Assembly (NCBI GenBank): GCA_900541465.1
Contig: UQJY01000025.1
Coordinates: 1 to 13,705, forward strand
Length of the DNA: 13,705 nt
Origin: an uncultured Fusobacterium sp.
GTDB taxonomy: Bacteria; Fusobacteriota; Fusobacteriia; Fusobacteriales; Fusobacteriaceae
Direction of reading: 5' to 3'
The translations under genes and the position numbers were made by a program. The notes below the pieces were generated by a model that did not search any database, was not told the DNA's origin, and saw only the letters and a program-made list of their open reading frames with translations. Below, piece by piece: positions 7,780 through 13,680 of the stretch (the first letter of the stretch is position 1; every line of letters starts with the position of its first letter).

Positions 7780-7799
7780 TATGACATACTGGTGTCATA
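7780..7799. promoter_or_regulatory. Inverted repeat, likely operator of exporter operon
   Basis: Perfect 7-base arms TATGACA (7780-7786) and TGTCATA (7793-7799) surround TACTGG. The repeat ends 50 bases before the first gene of the exporter operon. Its size and symmetry suit a dimeric TetR/MarR/GntR-type regulator. No regulator gene is present in the window. Confidence 0.5.
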
Positions 7800-7849
7800 T
7801 TAAAAAGATAAAATTAGACAACAATCTCATTATATATAAAGGAGTTTCT

Positions 7850-9097
7850 ATGAAAAAAACTTTACTCGTTTTTATTTTTCTGACAGCAGGTCTTGTTGTT
7901 CTTGGAGAAGAAATCACCCTTGATACACTTCTTGAAAGAATAACAGAAACTTCATACAGAAAAGAAATGTATGAACTTGAACAGAAAAAAACAGAAGCAT
8001 TAGAAAAATTCTATAAAATAGATAACTACAACGGAGTTAAAAGCTCCGTTACAACAAAATACGACGATACAGAAAGAATATACAGAACAACAGGAAGAGC
8101 AGAATTTGGAGATTTATACATAGAAGGAAAAGAAGTGCCTAATAAAGATGACGACCTTATATTCGGTATAAATAAAAATATAAAAAATATGATCTTTTCT
8201 AAAAATGACAGCAATCTTCTTAAAAATGATTTAAAGAAAGAGTCTGACAAATATACTTTTCTTAAAAATATGGAAGAACAGAAAATCGCCCTTATAAAAC
8301 TTTACAGAGATTATAAAACTATGGAATTTGAAATAAAAATAAAGAAGAACGGACTGAAAACTTTAAAATCAGAAGAGAAAACCCTTGAAAAATCTTTTGA
8401 ACTTGGAGCAATCCCAAGAATTGAACTAGAATCTCTGCAGTACAGCCGTAAAAATCTTGAAATTGAAATTGAAACTTTAGAAGAAAACCTAAAAAAAATA
8501 AAAACAAGATTTCTTTATGATTTCAAAATTGATATTTCTGGAAAAACTCTGGCAAATATAAGACCAAATTATACAGAAATAAATGATTACATTTCAACCG
8601 CAGGTTATAAAGATATTGAAAAATTAAGAATTGAAAAAGACATTATAAAAGAAAATATAAGATATATGAATTATGATGACAAAGTTCCTGATATTTCTCT
8701 GGGGCTGGAAAGAGATTCAAAGATTAACGAAAACAGAATAGTCTTTAAAATATCAAAACCTCTTTTCTATTATAATGCAGACCTTGAAAATGAAAAGACA
8801 TCATACTTACAGCAGGAGATACTTCTAAACCAAAAAATAGAAGAAAACAATGCTGAAAAATTAAAAATAAAATCAAACTATGCCAATTATATAAAAGAAT
8901 ACAGAGTTTTAAAAAATAAAGCCGAGCTTGAAAAAAATAAATATGAAATAAAAAAACTTGAATATTCTCTGGGAAAAATAGATTATCTTGAAGTTATGGA
9001 ATCTTTTGACGACTATATGGAATATGAAGTTTCACAGGAAAAAGCAAAGAATATTTTAAACAGTTATGTATATGAGATTATGGTTAAAGGAGAATAG
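7850..9097 (+). CDS. TolC-family outer membrane efflux protein
   Basis: The protein is 415 residues including a signal peptide (MKKTLLVFIFLTAGLVVLG, cleavage near 19/20). The mature part has the two-fold internal repeat of outer-membrane efflux ducts: beta strands (about 62-110 and 279-305), each followed by a long coiled-coil pair (about 132-225 and 310-412). The segments LGAIPRIELESLQYSRKNLE (185-204) and LGKIDYLEVMESFDDYME (374-391) are the matching repeat landmarks. It should trimerise into a channel across the outer membrane and periplasm for the MacAB-like pump encoded next. The ATG at 7850 is chosen because AAAGGAG (7838-7844) is five bases upstream and the signal peptide begins there. 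The in-frame ATG at 7781 lies inside the operator and would bury the signal peptide. It is slightly shorter than E. coli TolC. First gene of the operon. Confidence 0.88.
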   Translation: MKKTLLVFIFLTAGLVVLGEEITLDTLLERITETSYRKEMYELEQKKTEALEKFYKIDNYNGVKSSVTTKYDDTERIYRTTGRAEFGDLYIEGKEVPNKDDDLIFGINKNIKNMIFSKNDSNLLKNDLKKESDKYTFLKNMEEQKIALIKLYRDYKTMEFEIKIKKNGLKTLKSEEKTLEKSFELGAIPRIELESLQYSRKNLEIEIETLEENLKKIKTRFLYDFKIDISGKTLANIRPNYTEINDYISTAGYKDIEKLRIEKDIIKENIRYMNYDDKVPDISLGLERDSKINENRIVFKISKPLFYYNADLENEKTSYLQQEILLNQKIEENNAEKLKIKSNYANYIKEYRVLKNKAELEKNKYEIKKLEYSLGKIDYLEVMESFDDYMEYEVSQEKAKNILNSYVYEIMVKGE

Positions 9098-9098
9098 A

Positions 9099-10193
9099 AT
9101 GAACAAAAAAATTATCACCCTTTTAATTACAGCCTTCCTTTTAGGAGCAGGAATATTTATATATAAATCTTCTTCTTCATCAGTAAAAAAACCTACATCT
9201 GAATATCGTCTTATGAGGGTATCAAAGGGAACAGGAAAAGGATATATAGATGTTGAAGGAAATGTTGAAGCAAATGACACAAAAAAAGTTTTCGTAGATA
9301 AGAAATTAAAAGTTGACACTGTTTTTGTGCAGGAAGGAGATTATGTTGAAAAAGGACAGCTCCTTATGACATTTGACGAAACAGAAAGAAACAATATTAT
9401 GAGAAAGCTTGAAAGAGAACAGCTTTCCCTTGCAAAATTAAAAAGAAATCTTTTAGTTGAAAAAGAACTTAATAAAATAGGAGGAAGTTCTACAAACTAT
9501 GTTAAAGATTTAGAAGAAGAAGTAAGAAAATCTGAAATCAATATAGAAGAATATATGGAGGATCTTGCAAAGACTGCCGAGAAAATAGAAAGTCCTGTAA
9601 GTGGAACTATAACTTCTCTTACAGCCCAGGAAAATTATCTTGTTGATACAGACTCCCCTCTTCTTGAAATTGCAGATTTATCTGATATAAAGATTGTTCT
9701 TGAAGTGGCTGAATATGATGTAAAAGATATAAAGCTGGGGCAGAGCCTTGTAATTAAACCTGAAGTTTTTGAAAAGAAAGAATCTTATACAGGGGTAATT
9801 ACAAAAATTTCAAGAATTTCAAAAGTATCAAAAACAACTTCGGAAAATGTCCTTGAAGTTGAGGTGAAGCCAAACGAAGCAATCCCTTATATCGTTCCGG
9901 GATTTAAAGTTTCTGCTGTAATCTACCTTGACAGAGATGATGAAAATATTATGATACCAAAAACAGCTCTGCTTGAGGATAGAAAAAGATACTATGTATT
10001 TGTATGTGATGACTTCGGCACAATAACACAAAGATTTGTAGAAACTGAAAATATAAAAGGGGATAAAATAGTTATCCACAAAGGACTTGAAGTCGGAGAA
10101 GAAATCCTTGTAACTCCCAGCCAAAATTTAAAATCAGGTGATAAAATAAAAAAGGGAGCTGTAAAAAATGATAAGAGTAGAAAACTTAAATAA
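9099..10193 (+). CDS. MacA-like periplasmic membrane fusion protein
   Basis: The 364-residue adaptor of the RND/HlyD type links the inner-membrane ABC permease to the outer-membrane channel. An uncleaved N-terminal membrane anchor spans about 4-22. The first half of the lipoyl domain is VFVQEGDYVEKGQLLMTFD (75-93). A coiled-coil hairpin covers about 94-162. The second lipoyl half, SPVSGTITSL (165-174), and a beta-barrel with LGQSLVI (213-219) follow, then a membrane-proximal domain with MIPKTALLE (285-293). The hairpin is short, as expected for adaptors that meet a TolC-like tip. The ATG at 9099 follows AAAGGAG (9086-9092) and starts one base after the efflux-protein stop. Upstream in-frame ATGs lie inside the previous gene. 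The 3' end overlaps the ABC ATPase by 26 bases, so translation is probably coupled. Confidence 0.9.
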   Translation: MNKKIITLLITAFLLGAGIFIYKSSSSSVKKPTSEYRLMRVSKGTGKGYIDVEGNVEANDTKKVFVDKKLKVDTVFVQEGDYVEKGQLLMTFDETERNNIMRKLEREQLSLAKLKRNLLVEKELNKIGGSSTNYVKDLEEEVRKSEINIEEYMEDLAKTAEKIESPVSGTITSLTAQENYLVDTDSPLLEIADLSDIKIVLEVAEYDVKDIKLGQSLVIKPEVFEKKESYTGVITKISRISKVSKTTSENVLEVEVKPNEAIPYIVPGFKVSAVIYLDRDDENIMIPKTALLEDRKRYYVFVCDDFGTITQRFVETENIKGDKIVIHKGLEVGEEILVTPSQNLKSGDKIKKGAVKNDKSRKLK

Positions 10194-10845
10194 ATATTAT
10201 ATTAACGGCGATATGAAGCTTCATGCTTTAAAAGATATAAATTTTCATATAAAGCAGGGAGAATTTACTGCAATAATGGGGAGCAGCGGAAGCGGAAAAT
10301 CTACTATGATGAATATTTTAGGCTGTCTTGATAAAAATTTTACAGGAAAATATATTCTTGATAAAACAGATATTTCAAAAATAGAAGAAAAAGATTTATG
10401 CAGAATAAGAAACCTTAAAATTGGTTTTGTCTTCCAGTCTTTTAATCTTCTTTCAAAACTTTCAGCCTTTGAAAACGTGGAGCTTCCCCTTATTTATGCA
10501 GGCGTTCCAAAAACTGAAAGAGAAATTCTTGTAAAAGATGTTTTAAAAAAAGTCGGGCTTGAAAACAGAATGAACCACAAGCCCAGCGAACTTTCAGGAG
10601 GACAGAAGCAGAGAGTTGCCATAGCCCGTGCCATTGTAAATAATCCCTCTGTTATCCTTGCTGATGAGCCTACAGGAAATCTTGACAGTGTTTCTGAAGA
10701 GGAGATTATGAAAATCTTTTCAGCTTTAAACAGTCAGGGAAAAACCGTTGTTATTGTAAGCCATGAACCTGAAATTGCAAAATACTGCAAAAGAATAATT
10801 CTTTTTAAAGACGGAAGAATTATAAAAGATGGTGATGTTTTATGA
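10168..10845 (+). CDS. MacB/LolD-type ABC transporter ATPase
   Basis: The 225-residue nucleotide-binding subunit has every motif intact: Walker [10 protein letters not shown] (38-46), Q-loop Q90 in FVFQSFNLL, signature LSGGQ (142-146), Walker B VILADEP with catalytic E167, D-loop NLDS (171-174) and switch H199. It drives the FtsX-like permease encoded next by dimerising on ATP (mechanotransmission, known for MacB and LolCDE). The family is type VII ABC systems, in which substrate is taken from the periplasmic side. The ribosome binding site is GGGAG (10154-10158), inside the end of the adaptor gene. The stop codon overlaps the permease start as ATGA. The ATPase and permease are separate proteins here, whereas E. 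coli MacB is a fusion. Confidence 0.94.
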   Translation: MIRVENLNKYYINGDMKLHALKDINFHIKQGEFTAIMGSSGSGKSTMMNILGCLDKNFTGKYILDKTDISKIEEKDLCRIRNLKIGFVFQSFNLLSKLSAFENVELPLIYAGVPKTEREILVKDVLKKVGLENRMNHKPSELSGGQKQRVAIARAIVNNPSVILADEPTGNLDSVSEEEIMKIFSALNSQGKTVVIVSHEPEIAKYCKRIILFKDGRIIKDGDVL

Positions 10846-12065
10846 ATTTTGAAGAAAGCTTTAAAAGTTCAATAAAAGCACTTAAAGGAAATAAAGTCAG
10901 ATCTTTTTTAACAATGCTCGGTATAGTTATAGGAATTGCCTCTGTTATAACTATGTCTGCCATAGGAAAGGGAGGACAGGAAAGCATAACAGGAAATCTT
11001 AAAAAGACAGGATATGGAAAATTTACTGTCTACGTTGACAGGGAAGATCAGGCTTTCAGGTGGAAATATCTTCTTGATGACGACATTATTGAAAAATTAA
11101 AAAATACAGATAAATTTAAAGCTGTAAGCCCCATGATTAAAAAAAGACTTTTTGCAAAATTGGGGGGACGTGATGAAATTATGTGGCTCACTGTTACAAC
11201 TCCGGAATATGAAGAAATTGATAAAGTAAATATCACAGAGGGGAGAAGCCTCCTTTCATTTGAATATAAAACAGGAGAACGTTCTGTATTAATCGACCAT
11301 ATAACAGCAAAGGATTTATTTGGAAGTTCTGAAAATGCTCTTGGAAAATCTCTTGAAATGTCAGAGAGCAGAAAAAGTGTAAAAATTCCATATACCATTG
11401 TGGGAGTTTTCCAAAATCAGTTTGAGCAGTATGTAAAAGCTATGGGAGGACGGCGTATTCCAAGATTTGTGAGAATGCCCCTTAGAACCTACGATAAAGT
11501 TTATGATTTAAAAGCAAACGGCTACACAGATATTGTTATTGAATCAAAAAATCCTGATTTTATGTCTGAAGATATGGGCGAGGCTAAAAGACTTCTTGAA
11601 AAATTCACAGGGGTAAAAGATTTATACGAAGTGGGAACTCTTTCTGACGGAGCTTCATCTTTTGACAGTATTCTTACAACTCTTAATATTTTTGTAATCT
11701 TCGTTGCAGGAATTTCCCTTTTTGTAGGGGGAATAGGAGTTATGAATATTATGCTTGTAAGTGTTATTGAAAGAACAAAAGAGATAGGAATAAGAAAAGC
11801 AATAGGAGCTGCTGACAAAAATATTCTTATGCAGTTTCTCCTTGAGGCAGTTATTCTTACAGGGTGCGGAGGTATAATTGGAATTATTTCCGGTATACTT
11901 CTGGGAATAGTCATTGGAAATATTATGGGAATTCCTCCTGTTTTTTCTCTTTGGTCAATAATAATCTCTCTTGCTGTTTCTATGAGCATAGGAATTATTT
12001 TTGGAGTTATTCCTGCTAAAAAAGCTGCAAAATTAAATCCCATTGATGCACTAAGAAGCGAATAA
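10842..12065 (+). CDS. MacB-like FtsX-family ABC permease
   Basis: This 407-residue inner-membrane subunit has the four-helix FtsX/MacB plan. TM1 is about 19-40, a large periplasmic MacB_PCD domain spans about 41-275, and TM2 (about 281-308), TM3 (330-362) and TM4 (370-393) follow. The hallmark is GGIGVMNIMLVSVIERTKEI (297-316) followed by GIRKAIGA, and the C-terminus has PAKKAAKLNPIDALR, both typical of the family. With the ATPase, adaptor and outer-membrane duct it should form a tripartite pump that expels compounds from the periplasm. Drugs, peptides, toxins or lipids are all possible, and nothing in the window tells which. The start overlaps the previous stop (ATGA), and the local ribosome binding site is weak, so translation is probably by reinitiation. 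Last gene of the operon. Confidence 0.92.
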   Translation: MNFEESFKSSIKALKGNKVRSFLTMLGIVIGIASVITMSAIGKGGQESITGNLKKTGYGKFTVYVDREDQAFRWKYLLDDDIIEKLKNTDKFKAVSPMIKKRLFAKLGGRDEIMWLTVTTPEYEEIDKVNITEGRSLLSFEYKTGERSVLIDHITAKDLFGSSENALGKSLEMSESRKSVKIPYTIVGVFQNQFEQYVKAMGGRRIPRFVRMPLRTYDKVYDLKANGYTDIVIESKNPDFMSEDMGEAKRLLEKFTGVKDLYEVGTLSDGASSFDSILTTLNIFVIFVAGISLFVGGIGVMNIMLVSVIERTKEIGIRKAIGAADKNILMQFLLEAVILTGCGGIIGIISGILLGIVIGNIMGIPPVFSLWSIIISLAVSMSIGIIFGVIPAKKAAKLNPIDALRSE

Positions 12066-12087
12066 ATAAAAAAACTTTACTCCTCTC

Positions 12088-12136
12088 AATGTTCACAAAG
12101 GAATAACATTACATATATATTTTTTCTTTTTTATTT
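12088..12136 (+). terminator. Weak candidate terminator of exporter operon
   Basis: AATGTT (12088-12093) can pair with AACATT (12105-12110), followed after ATATATAT by two runs of six T residues. The stem is short and AT-rich, so this is a poor intrinsic terminator, but nothing better lies between the permease stop and the cold-shock promoter. Confidence 0.25.
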
Positions 12137-12175
12137 ATTTTTCTAAAAATAAAACTATCTAAATAACAAAATGTG

Positions 12176-12184
12176 TGGTATACT
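12176..12184 (+). promoter_or_regulatory. Extended -10 promoter of cold-shock gene
   Basis: TGG-TATACT has the TGn extension and a one-mismatch -10 hexamer. No convincing -35 box exists 17 bases upstream. The predicted transcription start is near 12191. The flanking TGTGGTATA is identical to that of the sugar-kinase promoter. Confidence 0.6.
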
Positions 12185-12190
12185 TATTGA

Positions 12191-12349
12191 GTAGTGATGA
12201 AACAGTAATTTAATAATTTAGACTTTAATATTTAAAATTTCTTTAAAACATTTTTTAAAAATAATTTTATAAGTATCTTTCAAGTATTATTCATTTTAAA
12301 AATTTAAAAACAGTTATCATTATTAACAAAAATAATACGGAGGTATCAA
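12191..12349 (+). promoter_or_regulatory. Long 5' leader of cold-shock mRNA
   Basis: If transcription starts at the 12176-12184 promoter, the mRNA has about 159 untranslated bases before the ATG. Long leaders are characteristic of cold-inducible csp mRNAs, in which the leader refolds at low temperature to free the ribosome binding site. The leader here is very AU-rich, and no E. coli-type cold box could be recognised. A closer promoter cannot be excluded. Confidence 0.45.
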
Positions 12350-12547
12350 ATGAAAGGTACAGTAAAATGGTTTAATGCAGAAAAAGGTTTTGGATTTATA
12401 ACAGGAGAAAATGGAAAAGATGTTTTTGCACATTTTTCTCAAATAAAAAAAGAAGGATTTAAATCTCTTGAAGAAGATGAAAAAGTAAGTTATGATTTAA
12501 TTCAAGGGGATAAAGGTCCTCAGGCTTCAAATATAAAATCTTTATAA
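12350..12547 (+). CDS. csp: Cold-shock domain protein (CspA family)
   Basis: The protein is a 65-residue five-stranded OB fold that binds single-stranded RNA and DNA and melts mRNA structure. RNP1 is KGFGFI (12-17) and RNP2 is VFAHF (25-29). The KGTVKWFN start (2-9) and the GPQASNI tail (56-62) are typical. Length is normal. GGAGG (12339-12343) sits six bases before the ATG. It is monocistronic, with its own promoter, a long leader and a strong terminator (12561-12587). Whether it is cold-induced or constitutively expressed cannot be told from sequence, because many Csp homologues are growth-phase regulated. Confidence 0.96.
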   Translation: MKGTVKWFNAEKGFGFITGENGKDVFAHFSQIKKEGFKSLEEDEKVSYDLIQGDKGPQASNIKSL

Positions 12548-12560
12548 TAAACTGAAACTT

Positions 12561-12587
12561 AAAGAACCGCTGAGACGGTTCTTTTTT
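12561..12587. terminator. Bidirectional terminator between csp and the 194-aa gene
   Basis: The nine-pair stem AAAGAACCG (12561-12569) with CGGTTCTTT (12576-12584) closes the loop CTGAGA. T residues 12582-12587 follow on the plus strand. The plus-strand T-tract overlaps the stop codon (12586-12588) of the convergent minus-strand gene, and the hairpin can serve that transcript too. Confidence 0.9.
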
Positions 12588-13170
12588 ATTTTTGGGTTAT
12601 TTTTCTTTCTGTCACTTTTAATCTTTCTAAATTCATTTTTGAAAATCTGTCATTTCTGTCTACTAAAAGAGAAACAGGAACACATATTTTTTTATTATTT
12701 TTTATTTCTTTTACTGCAAGATATACAAGGATTGATATTTTATCTGTTTTTAGAAGAAAAGAAAATTCTATTTTACTGTTCCAGATTATATTTATATCAT
12801 ATTTTAAGGCTGTATCTACATTTTCAAGAAGAGTTCTTAATACCGGAAAATATGTTAATCTGTCTTTAAGCTCTAAAGTAAATGTTTTTGGTTCAAGTAT
12901 CATAATATTTTTTAAATTAATTTTTTCTTTTAGTATATCTTCATTTATTTCTTTTGCTTTTTTATTTTTATTAATAGTTTTAAAATACTGCAGACCTAAT
13001 AAATGTGAAAAGTTTTCTTCTGCAAATGATATTTCTATCTCTGTATTATCTTCAAAAGTATATTTATAAAAATAAGGACATACAAAATCTCTATAAAATT
13101 CAAAATATTCTTTAAAATCTACTTGTGATAAAGATATCTTTTTAAAACTATTTAAAAATTTATGCTCCAT
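12586..13170 (-). CDS. PBECR4-like (nuclease-fold) protein, function unknown
   Basis: The 194-residue soluble protein has no signal peptide or membrane segment. Recognisable features are a central YKYTFEDNTEIEISFAEENF (36-55) followed at once by SHLLGLQYF (55-63), a KDRLTYFPVLRTLLEN helix (102-117), and alternating beta strands to the end. An acidic-aromatic strand pair leading into HLLGL, then a helix with an RLxYF-type core, is what I associate with the PBECR4 family, phage-linked nuclease-like domains of the barnase-EndoU-colicin-RelE fold. I recall the pattern only and have not matched it. H56 would be the candidate catalytic or structural histidine. The ATG follows TAGGAGAAAGTA. There is no separate promoter in the 22 bases between it and the upstream terminator, so transcription probably depends on read-through from the RNA at 13193-13379. 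Its partner and activity are unknown. Confidence 0.6.
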   Translation of the reverse strand: MEHKFLNSFKKISLSQVDFKEYFEFYRDFVCPYFYKYTFEDNTEIEISFAEENFSHLLGLQYFKTINKNKKAKEINEDILKEKINLKNIMILEPKTFTLELKDRLTYFPVLRTLLENVDTALKYDINIIWNSKIEFSFLLKTDKISILVYLAVKEIKNNKKICVPVSLLVDRNDRFSKMNLERLKVTERKITQK

Positions 13171-13192
13171 TACTTTCTCCTAAAATCATTAT

Positions 13193-13234
13193 AAAAAAAG
13201 TCCTAAACTTTTTTATAAAAAGCAGGACTTTTTT
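13193..13234 (-). terminator. Intrinsic terminator of the structured RNA
   Basis: AAAAAAGTCCT pairs with AGGACTTTTTT (arms 13224-13234 and 13194-13204), with a nested CTTTTT/AAAAAG hairpin inside the loop. The minus-strand transcript ends in seven U residues only 22 bases before the start codon of the 194-residue gene, so it can act as an attenuator. The symmetric A/T tracts would also allow plus-strand termination. Confidence 0.8.
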
Positions 13235-13379
13235 ATCATTACAGTGGGATATCTTTTTTATTGTTTTCCCTCAACACTAATCTCAGTATGTGAAAGCCCC
13301 TGAGTGGGTTCTCGCCCTGTAATCAAGCAATACCACCGTTCTCCTTATTCTCAAACGGTCGAGATTTCAACTATTTTAT
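13193..13379 (-). ncRNA. Unidentified structured RNA or attenuator leader
   Basis: A transcript of about 187 nt is bounded by a promoter (13386-13414) and a terminator (13193-13234). This interval is clearly richer in G+C than the surrounding spacer. Local structures include ACCGTT/AACGGT around a loop holding AAGGAG, GGG/CCC around CGAGAA, CTCAG/CTGAG, and a long-range ATTACAG/CTGTAAT pair. The CAGGGC segment could alternatively pair with GTCCTG of the terminator, giving an antiterminator. A 17-codon reading frame (13283-13336, GTG start) follows the AAGGAG. It may be a 6S-like independent small RNA or a riboswitch or attenuation leader of the 194-residue gene. I could not match it to a known RNA family. 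The ends are predicted. Confidence 0.55.
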
Positions 13380-13385
13380 ATTAAC

Positions 13386-13414
13386 ATTATACCTTTTTTG
13401 CCAAAAAAAGTAAA
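13386..13414 (-). promoter_or_regulatory. Promoter of the structured RNA
   Basis: On the minus strand TTTACT (13409-13414) and a perfect TATAAT (13386-13391) are 17 bases apart. Transcription would begin near 13379. It is the only good promoter upstream of the 194-residue gene. Confidence 0.75.
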
Positions 13415-13436
13415 TTTATAATTTCTCCAAAAAAAT

Positions 13437-13476
13437 AAAAAAGACAAGGTGTTAATTGGCGTTTACCCTCGTCTTT
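13437..13476 (-). terminator. Intrinsic terminator of the candidate antitoxin RNA
   Basis: A stem of 10 pairs (one G-U), extended by two more after a one-base bulge, closes a loop of about 11 bases. U-tracts of six and seven residues follow (13442-13437 and 13435-13429 in minus-strand order). Confidence 0.8.
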
Positions 13477-13499
13477 CTTATTTGCCTTTTTTTCTTTTA

Positions 13500-13516
13500 A
13501 AAAAATTCTTTTTTGT
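13500..13516 (+). repeat. Direct repeat, copy 1 (small-RNA 5' end)
   Basis: AAAAAATTCTTTTTTGT is identical to 13615-13631. This copy lies at the 5' end of the minus-strand small RNA, so the repeat makes that RNA complementary to the peptide mRNA. The sequence is low in complexity, but the match runs for 17 bases through TTC and GT. Confidence 0.8.
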
Positions 13517-13522
13517 ATCTCT

Positions 13523-13551
13523 ATTGTATCATAGATTTTATTTGTTTTCAA
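13523..13551 (-). promoter_or_regulatory. Promoter of candidate antitoxin RNA
   Basis: On the minus strand TTGAAA (13546-13551), a 17-base spacer ending in TGA, and TACAAT (13523-13528) give a strong promoter with an extended -10. It is one of the best promoters in the window, as expected if the RNA must be in excess. Confidence 0.8.
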
Positions 13552-13560
13552 TGTTATAAT
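13552..13560 (+). promoter_or_regulatory. Extended -10 promoter of small peptide gene
   Basis: TGT-TATAAT is a perfect extended -10 element with no clear -35 box. The predicted start is near 13567, giving a 45-base leader. It lies back to back with the small-RNA promoter, whose -35 hexamer ends one base before it, so the two may compete for polymerase. Confidence 0.65.
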
Positions 13561-13611
13561 ATTTCTGCCTGATATTTCTTCCTTAAAGCCAACTGTAAAG
13601 GAGGTGATAAG

Positions 13612-13680
13612 GTGAAAAAATTCTTTTTTGTTTTAATGATGATAATAATATTTCTGTTATTATCTAAAAAAGTATATTAG
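13612..13680 (+). CDS. Small hydrophobic peptide, candidate type I toxin
   Basis: The gene encodes 22 residues, MKKFFFVLMMIIIFLLLSKK followed by VY: two lysines, a single membrane-spanning segment (4-17), then SKKVY. This charged-hydrophobic-charged plan is like Ibs, Fst and other membrane toxins of type I systems. The Ibs peptides similarly begin MK or MMK and end in LLxS...Y, though this may be convergence. The frame is far too short to trust alone. The support is its ribosome binding site, AAAGGAGGTGAT (13597-13608), a 12-base match to the 16S rRNA 3' tail, placed seven bases (from GGAGG) before the GTG start, together with its own promoter. A divergent small RNA with complementarity to the start region lies next to it. 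The GTG start and RNA pairing would keep synthesis low. The window ends 25 bases later, so the mRNA 3' end is not visible. Confidence 0.55.
   Translation: MKKFFFVLMMIIIFLLLSKKVY
13615..13631 (+). repeat. Direct repeat, copy 2 (peptide codons 2-7)
   Basis: This is the second copy of AAAAAATTCTTTTTTGT, directly after the GTG start codon of the small peptide. The preceding nine bases GATAAGGTG (13606-13614) also match GACAAGGTG at 13443-13451 in eight of nine positions. Both blocks of the peptide start region are therefore duplicated, collinearly, in the small-RNA gene. Confidence 0.75.

Larger units (their letters stand above)
7053..7849. other. Extremely T-rich divergent intergenic region
   Basis: No open reading frame with a convincing ribosome binding site occurs in these roughly 800 bases. 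From about 7205 to 7700 the plus strand is strongly T-rich, with repeated runs of five to eight T residues that would make the DNA stiff or curved. The stretch holds the thl promoter, the ATGATAA palindromes and the TATGACA inverted repeat, listed separately. A single clear promoter for the exporter operon could not be chosen, because several TTTACA and TATA-like words occur near 7684-7745. Confidence 0.7.
13437..13516 (-). ncRNA. Candidate antitoxin small RNA, about 80 nt
   Basis: The RNA would start near 13516, directed by the promoter at 13523-13551, and end at the hairpin whose arms are 13465-13476 and 13440-13452, followed by a run of U residues. The stem AAAGACGAGG/CCTTGTCTTT contains a G-U pair that would be an A-C mismatch on the other strand, which supports minus-strand transcription. 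Its 5' end (ACAAAAAAGAATTTTTT, 13516-13500) is perfectly complementary to codons 2-7 of the small peptide gene. CACCTTGTC (13451-13443) is complementary, with one wobble, to GATAAGGTG (13606-13614), which includes that gene's start codon. The order of the two blocks permits simultaneous pairing. The role as a translational repressor is inferred. Confidence 0.6.

Noticed and set aside
7781..7849. N-terminal extension of the outer-membrane efflux protein
   Set aside because: It would place 23 residues before a clear signal peptide, and its ATG lies inside the inverted repeat with no ribosome binding site. AAAGGAG precedes the ATG at 7850.
13241..13300. TPP riboswitch, suggested by GGGG...CTGAGAT...GAGGGAA on the minus strand
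   Set aside because: The helices that bind the pyrophosphate (the GAACCTGA and AATACCAGCG parts) are missing, and the spacing is too short.
13320..13350. T-box antiterminator, suggested by GGTGGTATTGC on the minus strand
   Set aside because: The TGGNACCGCG core is not present, the element is far from the terminator, and the downstream gene is not an aminoacyl-tRNA or amino acid gene.
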